Source: Bacilli bacterium (GTDB lineage Bacteria > Bacillota_I > Bacilli_A > RFN20 > CAG-826). Taken from it: DNA of 11,752 nucleotides. Location: contig JAEDNC010000017.1 in assembly GCA_016302705.1 (NCBI GenBank), forward strand, positions 1 to 11,752, written 5' to 3'. Position numbers and translations under genes: made by a program. Below the pieces are notes generated by a model. The model had not been told where the DNA came from. It worked only from the letters and a program-made list of their open reading frames with translations, and did not search any database. Shown piece after piece: positions 1 to 6,969 of this stretch (the first letter of the stretch is position 1; each line of letters starts with the position of its first letter).

Positions 1-17
1 AAAAAATCCTCTTTTCT
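1..17 (+). terminator. possible 3' half of a terminator of an upstream gene
   Basis: The window opens with an A-run followed by ATCCTC and TTTTCTT. This is what the loop, 3' arm and U-tract of a Rho-independent terminator look like when the 5' arm lies outside the window. The matching arm (expected GAGGAT) cannot be seen, so this is only a suggestion. Confidence 0.3.
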
Positions 18-35
18 TATGGGAAATTTCCCATA
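18..35. promoter_or_regulatory. 18-bp perfect palindrome upstream of the malQ promoter, possible operator
   Basis: TATGGGAAATTTCCCATA is identical to its own reverse complement over all 18 bases and has no central loop. No U-run follows it, so it is not a terminator. It lies 15 nt upstream of the malQ -35 hexamer, a usual place for a dimeric regulator site. The regulator is unknown, and the operator role is inference from symmetry and position. Confidence 0.45.
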
Positions 36-50
36 TAGAAATAGTTGTTA

Positions 51-79
51 TTGAAAATAAAAAATCTATGATTTATTAT
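51..79 (+). promoter_or_regulatory. putative sigma-A promoter of malQ
   Basis: The -35 is TTGAAA (51-56) and the -10 is TATTAT (74-79), with a 17-nt spacer; each hexamer is one or two bases from consensus. Transcription would start near 86, giving a leader of about 26 nt. This leader contains the SD AAAGGA (95-100), 11 nt before the ATG. This is the only unit-opening gene in the window with a conventional leader and SD. Confidence 0.55.
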
Positions 80-111
80 TTGAGTGTCTAACAAAAAGGA
101 TTAAATATTTT

Positions 112-1542
112 ATGAATAAACACTTAGGTATTTTACTTGCCGTTTCTTCACTTCCTGGTAATCATGGAATCGGTGATTTTGGTGAATCTTGCTATAAGTT
201 TATTGATTGGTTAAGCGACAATCATTATGAATATTGGCAAGTGCTTCCATTAAACCCTCTTGGCCCAGGATATTCTCCATATATGTCTACATGTTCTAAT
301 GCTTTAGAGTTTAGATATATCTCACTAGATTTAGTGACTAAGATGGGACTTTTACCAAAGGTACCACATCATAATAGTGGTTGCACTAAAGTTGACTTCT
401 ATGATGTTGGAGAATTTAAAAGAAGAGAACTATATCTTGCTTACCGTAAATTCATTAAGAATCATAGTGAAACGCTTCATAAATTTAAAACTCAAAATCC
501 ATGGGTTAGTGACTACGCAACATTTGAAGTATTTAAAGAAATGAACAATCACAAGTCATGGAACGAATGGGATATTGAATATTTAGATTATTTTAAAACT
601 CATAATAAACCTCCTAGAAGATATAAAACAGAAATTAACTTTATTGTCTTCCTTCAATATTTAGCGCTTAAACAATGGAAACGCGTTCTTAGATACGCAA
701 GAAAGAAAAACATTAAGATTATCTGTGATATGCCATTCTACGTCGGTTTTGATGGAGTAGAATGCTGGCTTAATAGAGATCAATTCCAAATTGATCCTAA
801 TAATAAGCTATTTGAGGTTGGTGGGGTTGGTCCAGATGCCTTCTCTGATGTTGGTCAATTATGGGGCACTCCTATTTATAATTTTGATAGGATGAAACAA
901 GATAATTATTCACTTTTAGTGAATAGAATTGGTTATCTTGCCTCATTATGTGATTATTTACGTATTGACCATTTTAGAGCTTTTGATACCTATTACGTCG
1001 TTCCTGCAGGAGAAGAAACTGCTAGAAACGGTGTATGGAAGATTGGACCAAGAGAAGAATTCTTTGATGCCTTACTAAAGAAATATCCAAATATCAACTT
1101 AATCGCTGAAGATTTAGGTGATCTTAGACCAGAAGTATTAGAGCTTAGAGACCACTATAATCTTCCAGGAATGTTCATCTGTGAATTTACCATCTTTGAC
1201 TTGAATAACGAAAGCACTAATAGACAATTAGTCTATCCTGGAACACATGATAACGAGACACTTTATGGTTGGTTCCTTAATCTAAATGATGGGCAAAAAG
1301 ATTTCATTGCTAAAAGATTAAATGTTCCATTTGATGAGAAGCTATATGATGAGATTGTTAAATATATTTATACAATTCCTTCACTTATGACTATCTTCCA
1401 ACTTCAAGATGTGCTTAAATATGACAATAGTGCGAGAATGAATTATCCAGGAACAGTTGGAGATCCTAACTGGACATGGAAATTAGCGGATTTCTCGTTT
1501 GTTAACAAAGTTAAATATCCAGACTTTAAGTGGTTTGAATAG
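112..1542 (+). CDS. malQ: 4-alpha-glucanotransferase (amylomaltase, disproportionating enzyme, GH77)
   Basis: This cytoplasmic enzyme moves alpha-1,4-glucan segments between maltodextrins, releasing glucose and lengthening short chains so that phosphorylase can use them. The 476-aa length fits the short bacterial GH77 type. The sequence opens with the family pattern SSLPGNHGIGDFG (12-24), then PLGPGYSPY (49-57). The catalytic residues are all recognisable: nucleophile D286 in RIDHFR, acid/base E333 in AEDLG, and the third carboxylate D380 in THDNE. The C-terminal ARMNYPGT...NWTWKL segment (441-457) is also typical. The start has an SD at 95-100. The gene is followed by its own terminator but sits directly ahead of glgB and glgP, which supports a joint role in alpha-glucan metabolism. 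No N-terminal extension or signal peptide is present. The family call is very secure; the physiological substrate (glycogen limit chains or imported maltodextrins) cannot be decided here. Confidence 0.97.
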   Translation: MNKHLGILLAVSSLPGNHGIGDFGESCYKFIDWLSDNHYEYWQVLPLNPLGPGYSPYMSTCSNALEFRYISLDLVTKMGLLPKVPHHNSGCTKVDFYDVGEFKRRELYLAYRKFIKNHSETLHKFKTQNPWVSDYATFEVFKEMNNHKSWNEWDIEYLDYFKTHNKPPRRYKTEINFIVFLQYLALKQWKRVLRYARKKNIKIICDMPFYVGFDGVECWLNRDQFQIDPNNKLFEVGGVGPDAFSDVGQLWGTPIYNFDRMKQDNYSLLVNRIGYLASLCDYLRIDHFRAFDTYYVVPAGEETARNGVWKIGPREEFFDALLKKYPNINLIAEDLGDLRPEVLELRDHYNLPGMFICEFTIFDLNNESTNRQLVYPGTHDNETLYGWFLNLNDGQKDFIAKRLNVPFDEKLYDEIVKYIYTIPSLMTIFQLQDVLKYDNSARMNYPGTVGDPNWTWKLADFSFVNKVKYPDFKWFE

Positions 1543-1556
1543 ATAATTAGACAATT

Positions 1557-1583
1557 AACGGATATGAACTAATATCCGTTTTT
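1557..1583 (+). terminator. Rho-independent terminator after malQ
   Basis: The 9-bp perfect stem AACGGATAT / ATATCCGTT (1557-1565 with 1572-1580) has a 6-nt loop and is followed by a T-rich stretch (TTTGTTGTATTATTTTT). It lies 14 nt after the malQ stop and separates malQ from the glgB unit. Confidence 0.88.
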
Positions 1584-1608
1584 GTTGTATTATTTTTCTA
1601 GTTATCAC

Positions 1609-1638
1609 TTAACAGAGATTTATTCATTATTGTATAAT
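1609..1638 (+). promoter_or_regulatory. promoter of the glgB-glgP-dut operon, nearly leaderless
   Basis: The -35 is TTAACA (1609-1614) and the -10 is a perfect TATAAT (1633-1638), with an 18-nt spacer. By the usual geometry (last base of the -10 at -7) transcription starts near 1645, only 2 nt before the glgB ATG at 1647. No SD is present. The mRNA is therefore predicted to be nearly leaderless. Confidence 0.75.
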
Positions 1639-1646
1639 GACCTTGT

Positions 1647-3473
1647 ATGGCATTCGGATTACTTTACGACTATTTAATGGGACAAAGCATTGATGCATAT
1701 ACATACTTTGGCGCTCACTTTGAAAAAAGAAATGGTGTTGAAGGTGTAGTATTTAGATTATATGCACCAATGGCGAGTGATGTTTCAGTTGTTGGAGATT
1801 TCAATGATTGGAGTGTCTATGCCCACAAAATGAACAAGATCGATGATTGTGGTGTTTATGAGATTTTTATCCCAGGACTTCAAAATTATCAATCCTACAA
1901 ATATCACTTTAGAAATGCGAAAGGAGTATATGTAGACAAAATTGACCCATATGCATTCTTTAGCGAAGTTGCTCCAGGAACTTGTTCCAGATTATTTGAT
2001 ATTGAAAATTTTAAGTGGCACGATTCTAAATTCTTAAAGGCAAGAGATCGTAACTTTGACAAACCTATGTCAATTTATGAAATGCACGCTGGTAGTTGGC
2101 TTAAAAACCACGAAGGAAGATTCTCATCATATGAGGAACTCGCTGATGAATTAATTCCTTATGTAACTGGCATGGGTTATACCCATGTTGAGTTCATGCC
2201 TATCATGATGCATCCATTTTTAGGAAGTTGGGGATATCAAGCAACTGGCTTTTATAGCTGTGACCCTAGATATGGCAATCCTTTCCAACTCATGTCTCTT
2301 ATTGATAGATTACATAAAGCAGGTATTGGAGTAATTATTGATTTTGCTCCAGTTCACTTTGCTAATGATAGTTGGGCACTTAAAGACTACGATGGTACCC
2401 ACTTATTTGAATATGGAAATAAATATCGTATTTCTCCATGGGGAAGCTTACAGTTTGATTTAGGTAAAGATCCTGTTCGTTCTTTCCTTATGAGTGCGAT
2501 TAATTTCTACGTAGAAAAATACCACGCCGATGGAATTAGAATCGACGCAGTTAGTAACATTATTTTCTATAACGGTGATAAAAGAAATGGCACTAATGAA
2601 GGTGCGATTGAATTTATTAAACGTTTAAACGGTAAAATGCATATTGCTCATGATTCTGTGATGATGATTGCAGAAGATAGTAGTGATTATCCAGGAGTCA
2701 CTAAAGGCACTGATATTGGACTTGGCTTCGATTATAAGTGGGATTTGGGCTGGATGAATGACACATTGAAGTATTATGCTTTGGACCCAATTTATAAGAA
2801 ATATGACCATAACAAATTAACTTTCTCTATGGCCTATTTCTATAGCGATAATTTCATGCTTCCATTCTCTCATGATGAAGTAGTACACGGAAAAGGCACA
2901 CTTTTAAATAAGATGTGGGGCGATTATTATCAAAAATTCGCGTTACTAAGAAACTTAATTACTTATCAATTTGGTCACCCAGGAAAGAAACTTAACTTTA
3001 TGGGTAATGAATTTGGATCGTTTGATGAATGGAACGAAAATAAATCATTACCATGGGAATTAAAACAATTCCCTGCTCATAATTCTATTTCTCATTTATA
3101 TCATGATTTAAACCTCATCTATCGCGCTCATCCAGCGATGTATATTGGGGAACATAATCCAGAGACATTCAAGTGGCTTATCGTTGATAATAATATCGAT
3201 AGTGTTTTCGCCTTTACTCGTAGAGTAAATGGAGAAACCTTAATCTTTGTTTATAATATGACGCCTAACTTCTACGAGGGATTTGGAATACCTGTAGAAA
3301 AAGAAGGCACATATGTTGAAATCTTTAATAGTGATAAAGACGTTTATGGAGGTGCTAACCAATATAATGGAGCACCTTTAGGAAGTTACGCTGGATATAT
3401 CACCATTAAGCTTGCCTCTTTCGGAGCGATGATTTTCAAGTTAGACAAAGAATACATTCCACCAAAAGAATAG
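1647..3473 (+). CDS. glgB: 1,4-alpha-glucan branching enzyme (GH13)
   Basis: This enzyme cuts alpha-1,4 chains and rejoins them as alpha-1,6 branches, making glycogen. The 608-aa protein has the usual order: a CBM48/isoamylase-N domain (about 20-118, with VVGDFNDW at 48-55), a GH13 barrel (about 140-470), and a C-terminal all-beta domain (about 500-600). The catalytic residues are present: nucleophile D300 in DGIRIDAV, acid/base E343 in MMIAEDSS, and D410 in SHDEVVHG. The extra N1 domain found in longer family members such as that of E. coli is absent. The start at 1647 is preferred because its N-terminus (LYDYLMGQSIDAYTYFGAH) aligns with the usual family opening and lies just after a perfect -10 box; the next in-frame ATG (1677) would cut into this. 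There is no SD. The gene heads the operon with glgP 18 nt downstream. Confidence 0.96.
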   Translation: MAFGLLYDYLMGQSIDAYTYFGAHFEKRNGVEGVVFRLYAPMASDVSVVGDFNDWSVYAHKMNKIDDCGVYEIFIPGLQNYQSYKYHFRNAKGVYVDKIDPYAFFSEVAPGTCSRLFDIENFKWHDSKFLKARDRNFDKPMSIYEMHAGSWLKNHEGRFSSYEELADELIPYVTGMGYTHVEFMPIMMHPFLGSWGYQATGFYSCDPRYGNPFQLMSLIDRLHKAGIGVIIDFAPVHFANDSWALKDYDGTHLFEYGNKYRISPWGSLQFDLGKDPVRSFLMSAINFYVEKYHADGIRIDAVSNIIFYNGDKRNGTNEGAIEFIKRLNGKMHIAHDSVMMIAEDSSDYPGVTKGTDIGLGFDYKWDLGWMNDTLKYYALDPIYKKYDHNKLTFSMAYFYSDNFMLPFSHDEVVHGKGTLLNKMWGDYYQKFALLRNLITYQFGHPGKKLNFMGNEFGSFDEWNENKSLPWELKQFPAHNSISHLYHDLNLIYRAHPAMYIGEHNPETFKWLIVDNNIDSVFAFTRRVNGETLIFVYNMTPNFYEGFGIPVEKEGTYVEIFNSDKDVYGGANQYNGAPLGSYAGYITIKLASFGAMIFKLDKEYIPPKE

Positions 3474-3475
3474 AA

Positions 3476-3483
3476 AAAGGGAG
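3476..3483 (+). promoter_or_regulatory. SD site of glgP
   Basis: AAAGGGAG lies 8 nt before the glgP ATG and directly after the glgB stop. It shows that the ribosomes of this organism use SD sites for operon-internal genes. Confidence 0.8.
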
Positions 3484-3491
3484 TTTATTAT

Positions 3492-5894
3492 ATGTTTTCA
3501 TCAAAGAAAAACTTTAAAAATGAATTTCAAGCCCGTTTACTCCAAAGATATGGTGTTGATGTTGCTAATAGCTGCGCTAATGAACAATACACCATCTTAG
3601 GAGAAATGATTAGAGATTACGCTAACGTTGACTGGAGTAAGACTCATATGGAGTCTATTAAAGGAAAAAGAAGCTTAATCTATTTCTCAATGGAATTCTT
3701 AATCGGAAGATTGTTAAATAACAACATTCAAAACCTTGGTTTATATAACGTTATCAAGGAAGGATTAGAAGAATTAGGCATTGATATCAATACCTTAGAA
3801 AATGAAGAAAGTGACGCTGGCCTTGGTAATGGTGGTTTAGGCCGCTTAGCAGCCTGCTTCTTAGATTCCATCGCCTCTTTAGGCTATATTGGCCACGGTA
3901 ACTGTATTCGTTATGCTTATGGCTTCTTTAAACAAAAGATTGCGGATGGAAAGCAAAGAGAGCTACCAGATCAATGGTTAACTAATGGAAACGTTTGGGA
4001 AGTTAGAAGAGCAAAATACGCGGTTGAAGTTAAGTTCTACGGACATCCAGAAAGCTATCAAAAGAAAGATGGTACCTTTGGTATTAAAACCGCTGACGCT
4101 TTAATCGTAAGAGCGGTTCCTTATGATATGCCTGTTATTGGTTATCAAAACCATATTACTAACACACTCAGATTATGGAACGCCGAACCATCAAATAAGC
4201 CACTTCCAAAATATACTTCTTTCTCCGACTATTGTGTTGCTCTAGAAGAACTTTGCCACGGCTTATATCCAGACGATTCCACTGAAAGTGGACGTATCTT
4301 AAGACTTAGACAACAATATTTCTTAGTCTCTGCTGGATTACAAAGTGCTTTAAATTCTTATTATAGACATCATGGTACCTTAATTGGTATTCATGAAGAC
4401 TATGTCTTCCAACTCAATGATACCCACCCAATTCTCGCTATTCCTGAAATGATGAGAATCATGCTAGATGAATACGACATGGAATGGGATGATGCCTGGA
4501 ACGAAGTTACTAAATGTATGGCTTATACAAACCACACAGTTATGGTGGAGGCTCTTGAAAAGTGGCCAATCAATTATGTCCAAAGACTTATTCCACGTTG
4601 CTTCATGATTATTGAAGAAATCAACCGTCGTTTCAATGTTGAAATGATGAACAATGGTGTCTCTGAATGGGAAAGACATGCGATGAACATCATTAAAGAT
4701 GGTCAAATCCATATGACCAACTTAGCAATTTACGCTGCTTTCTCAGTTAATGGAGTTGCTGCCTTACACACAGAAATCTTAAAGAATATCACCTTTAAAG
4801 AGTTCTACCATTACATGCCAGAAAAATTTAATAACAAGACTAATGGAGTTACCCATCGTAGATGGTTAGTTAATTCCAATCCTCGTTTAGCTAAATTGAT
4901 TTCTAGTAAGATTGGTGAAGGTTGGATTACTCAAATGGATAAGATTAAAGAATTTGAGAAATTCCAAAATGATCCAAAAGTTTTAAAAGAACTTCAAGAT
5001 ATTAAACTTGAGAATAAAAAGAAACTCGCCAAATACATTAAAGAACATAACGGAATAGATGTTGATGTGAATTCCATCTTCGATGTTCAAATTAAACGTC
5101 TACACGCCTATAAGCGTCAATTAATGAATGTTTTCCACATCATCTATCTCTATCAAAGAATGAAGTCTGATCCAAACTTTAGGATCTATCCTCATACATA
5201 TATCTTTGGCGCCAAAGCTGCACCTAGCTATGTGTACGCGAAAAAGATTATTGAATTAATCTTAGCGGTTGCTGAAGTAGTGAATAATGATCCAGATGTT
5301 TCGCCATTCTTAAAAGTCGTATTTATTGAAAATTACGGGGTTTCTTTAGCGGAATTAATCATTCCTGCTGCAGATATTTCTGAACAAATTTCAACTGCTG
5401 GTAAAGAAGCTAGTGGTACTTCAAATATGAAGTTTATGATGAATGGTGCAGTTACATTAGGCACGATGGATGGTGCGAATATTGAAATCGTTAATAACGC
5501 CGGAGAAGAAAATGCGATTATCTTTGGTTTAAGAGATAATGAAGTTGAAGAAATGGTTAATAATGGTTCTTATTCTCCTTGGGATATGTATAACAATGAT
5601 TATCGTATCAAAGCGATTATGGATTCCTTATTTGATGGAGAATGGACAAATTTCCGTAGAGATAAATTCAGAATGATTTTTGATGAAATCTTTAATGGTA
5701 ATGATCAATATTTCATCTTAAAAGATTTACCAAGCTATATCGAAGCACAGGAAAGGGGCGCTACTTTATATCAAGATAAAGATAAGTGGGCAAAGATGTG
5801 TTTAATGAATATCGCTAATAGTGGTTATTTCTCAAGTGATAGAACAATTAAAGAATACGTTAGAGATATTTGGAAATTGGAGAAAATTTGCTAA
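3492..5894 (+). CDS. glgP: glycogen/maltodextrin phosphorylase (GT35, PLP-dependent)
   Basis: This enzyme phosphorolyses non-reducing ends of alpha-1,4-glucans to alpha-glucose-1-phosphate in the cytoplasm. The 800-aa protein matches the family along its whole length. Visible landmarks are FSMEFLIGR (65-73), the glycine-rich loop GNGGLGRLA (112-120), NDTHP (309-313), GVTHRRWL, IKRLHAYKRQ (534-543), and the cofactor site SGTSNMK, in which K647 is the Schiff-base lysine for pyridoxal phosphate. The N-terminus lacks the regulatory phosphorylation segment of animal enzymes, as is normal in bacteria. It has a good SD and follows glgB closely; its last codons contain the SD and overlap the start of the dUTPase gene. 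A preference for glycogen or maltodextrin cannot be read from the sequence. Confidence 0.97.
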   Translation: MFSSKKNFKNEFQARLLQRYGVDVANSCANEQYTILGEMIRDYANVDWSKTHMESIKGKRSLIYFSMEFLIGRLLNNNIQNLGLYNVIKEGLEELGIDINTLENEESDAGLGNGGLGRLAACFLDSIASLGYIGHGNCIRYAYGFFKQKIADGKQRELPDQWLTNGNVWEVRRAKYAVEVKFYGHPESYQKKDGTFGIKTADALIVRAVPYDMPVIGYQNHITNTLRLWNAEPSNKPLPKYTSFSDYCVALEELCHGLYPDDSTESGRILRLRQQYFLVSAGLQSALNSYYRHHGTLIGIHEDYVFQLNDTHPILAIPEMMRIMLDEYDMEWDDAWNEVTKCMAYTNHTVMVEALEKWPINYVQRLIPRCFMIIEEINRRFNVEMMNNGVSEWERHAMNIIKDGQIHMTNLAIYAAFSVNGVAALHTEILKNITFKEFYHYMPEKFNNKTNGVTHRRWLVNSNPRLAKLISSKIGEGWITQMDKIKEFEKFQNDPKVLKELQDIKLENKKKLAKYIKEHNGIDVDVNSIFDVQIKRLHAYKRQLMNVFHIIYLYQRMKSDPNFRIYPHTYIFGAKAAPSYVYAKKIIELILAVAEVVNNDPDVSPFLKVVFIENYGVSLAELIIPAADISEQISTAGKEASGTSNMKFMMNGAVTLGTMDGANIEIVNNAGEENAIIFGLRDNEVEEMVNNGSYSPWDMYNNDYRIKAIMDSLFDGEWTNFRRDKFRMIFDEIFNGNDQYFILKDLPSYIEAQERGATLYQDKDKWAKMCLMNIANSGYFSSDRTIKEYVRDIWKLEKIC

Positions 5895-5896
5895 TG
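5879..5896 (+). promoter_or_regulatory. SD and stop/start overlap coupling glgP to the dUTPase gene
   Basis: GGAG (5879-5882) lies inside the last codons of glgP, 11 nt before an ATG at 5894 that overlaps the glgP stop as TAATG. This supports 5894 as the true start. An earlier in-frame ATG at 5870 has no SD and would add eight residues (MEIGENLL) that do not fit the family. Confidence 0.75.
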
Positions 5897-6385
5897 CTTT
5901 GCGATTTAACCGACTTATATATCAAACAAAGAGAATTAGATGAAGAGATCGCAAGAAAACATAATGTTACTTACGAATCCACAAGAAATAAAAGAACATT
6001 ATCTCTACTTGTTGAATTAGGGGAATTCGCTAACTCGACTAGAACTTTCAAATATTGGTCAAATAAAGGACCAGAAAGTAAAGAAAGAGTGTTAGATGAA
6101 TTCGCGGATGGTCTTCACTTCCTATTATCGTTAGGAATTGATCAAGGATTTATTGTTAACACAATTGAAGTTGAAGACGATGAAACTAACTTGACAGACA
6201 ATCTATTAAGAACTTACGAATTAACCTCTATTTTCTACTTAGATAAGACTTTGAACAACTATTTGATCTTAGCAATTTCCTACTTAAGATCCTTATTTAA
6301 ATTAGGTTATAGCTGGGAAGAAGCAAGAGATGCCTATTACAAGAAGCTCCAAGAAAACCATAATAGGCAAGAAAATAATTATTAA
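5894..6385 (+). CDS. dut: all-alpha (dimeric-type) dUTP diphosphatase, dUTPase_2 family
   Basis: This protein probably hydrolyses dUTP (and dUDP) to dUMP and keeps uracil out of DNA. It belongs to the helical MazG-like superfamily, not the beta-barrel trimeric dUTPases. From the 5894 start it has 163 aa, the usual size. The N-terminal helix LTDLYIKQRELDEEI is typical, and the metal site is visible as two paired acidic motifs: E41 and E44 in ELGEFAN, and E69 and D72 in DEFADGLHFLLSLGI. The family segment FKYWSNKGP (52-60) lies between them. The gene is the last of the glgB-glgP operon and is translationally coupled to glgP, an unrelated function, so it may have joined simply for growth-linked expression. 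Fold and motif assignment is strong; strict dUTP specificity is inferred from the family. Confidence 0.88.
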   Translation: MLCDLTDLYIKQRELDEEIARKHNVTYESTRNKRTLSLLVELGEFANSTRTFKYWSNKGPESKERVLDEFADGLHFLLSLGIDQGFIVNTIEVEDDETNLTDNLLRTYELTSIFYLDKTLNNYLILAISYLRSLFKLGYSWEEARDAYYKKLQENHNRQENNY

Positions 6386-6432
6386 TTTTATTATTAATAA
6401 AAATTCGATTTAAACTTTAAAAATTTAAAATC

Positions 6433-6469
6433 AAGAAGGGATTTAACTTGCCGAAACCCTTCTTTTTTT
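6433..6469 (+). terminator. Rho-independent terminator of the glgB-glgP-dut operon
   Basis: The stem AAGAAGGG-(A)-TTT (6433-6444) pairs with AAACCCTTCTT (6454-6464): 11 base pairs with one bulged A and a 9-nt loop. It is followed by five T's (6465-6469). The 47 nt between the dut stop and the stem are almost pure A/T and hold no other clear element. Confidence 0.9.
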
Positions 6470-6477
6470 GCGATAAT
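6448..6477 (+). promoter_or_regulatory. putative promoter of the CarD-like gene, inside the preceding terminator
   Basis: The -10 GATAAT (6472-6477) is one base from consensus and places +1 exactly on the A of the ATG at 6484. A weak -35 TTGCCG (6448-6453, 4 of 6 matches) is 18 nt upstream and occupies the loop of the operon terminator. No SD lies before the ATG, so a leaderless transcript is predicted. The -10 is convincing by position; the -35 is tentative. Confidence 0.55.
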
Positions 6478-6483
6478 AAATAT

Positions 6484-6969
6484 ATGGAGTACAAAGTAGG
6501 CGATAGAATAATACATTCAAGAGAAGGATTATCTACAATTACGAGTGAGACCTCTATTGGCGGAAACGATTATTTTGTTGTTGTCAGCGATAAAGGTGAT
6601 CGCGAAAATATTTACATCCTCAAATCTAGAACCGAAAACATTATTCGCCCAATTATGACTATTGAAGAATCGATGGCCATTATCAACTACATGAAATCAG
6701 TAGAAGCTGAATTTATCTCCAACACTAAACAAAGAAGAGACCAATATCGAAAACGTCTTCTCTCTGGTAGTGTTTATGATCTTGCTTACTTAGCAAGACA
6801 ATTATATTTCTTCAATTTCTATAATGCGAATGGTCAAATAGTAAAATTAGGTCCAACGGACCTACAGATGTTAAAAGATGCGGAAAGTATTTTATTTGAT
6901 GAACTTGCCATCTCCTTCAATGTCGCTCGAGAAGAGATGGAAAAGAAAATAATTGAATTAATGAAGTAA
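6484..6969 (+). CDS. CarD/CdnL-family RNA-polymerase-binding transcription regulator
   Basis: CarD/CdnL proteins bind the RNA polymerase beta subunit and stabilise promoter open complexes, often at rRNA and growth genes. The 161-aa protein has the two-part layout of the family: an N-terminal Tudor-like RNAP-interaction domain (about 1-55, opening MEYKVGDRIIHSREG and closing with a strand near ENIYILKSR), then a mostly helical C-terminal domain (about 60-161) with the QRRDQYRKRLLSGSVYDLAYLARQL segment typical of the DNA-contacting part. The start at 6484 is chosen over a TTG at 6448, because the TTG lies in the loop of the upstream terminator and the domain begins at MEYKVGD. The gene is alone in its transcription unit. 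Its last 12 nt overlap the end of the convergent HAD gene. I infer a CdnL-like global role; a dedicated regulator of a neighbour is less likely. Confidence 0.82.
   Translation: MEYKVGDRIIHSREGLSTITSETSIGGNDYFVVVSDKGDRENIYILKSRTENIIRPIMTIEESMAIINYMKSVEAEFISNTKQRRDQYRKRLLSGSVYDLAYLARQLYFFNFYNANGQIVKLGPTDLQMLKDAESILFDELAISFNVAREEMEKKIIELMK

Noticed and set aside
2625..2810. Minus-strand 61-codon open frame inside glgB
   Set aside because: It lies antisense to the catalytic part of glgB, has no promoter or SD, and its product resembles no family. It is a shadow frame.
4464..4712. Minus-strand 82-codon open frame inside glgP
   Set aside because: It is antisense to conserved phosphorylase sequence, with no start signals. 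It is a shadow frame.
5870..5893. Earlier ATG for the dUTPase
   Set aside because: It has no SD and lies 24 nt inside glgP, whereas the 5894 ATG has GGAG upstream and overlaps the glgP stop in the same way as the other coupled genes here.
6386..6432. AT-only inverted repeats such as TTTTATTATTAATAAAA after the dUTPase gene
   Set aside because: They contain only A/T pairs and are expected by chance in DNA of this composition. The G/C-bearing terminator just downstream explains the region.
6448..6483. TTG start giving the CarD-like protein 12 extra residues, with GAAGGGA upstream as an apparent SD
   Set aside because: The apparent SD and the TTG are the arm and loop of the preceding terminator, and the extra residues come from its 3' arm and U-tract. 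The conserved domain begins at the ATG at 6484.
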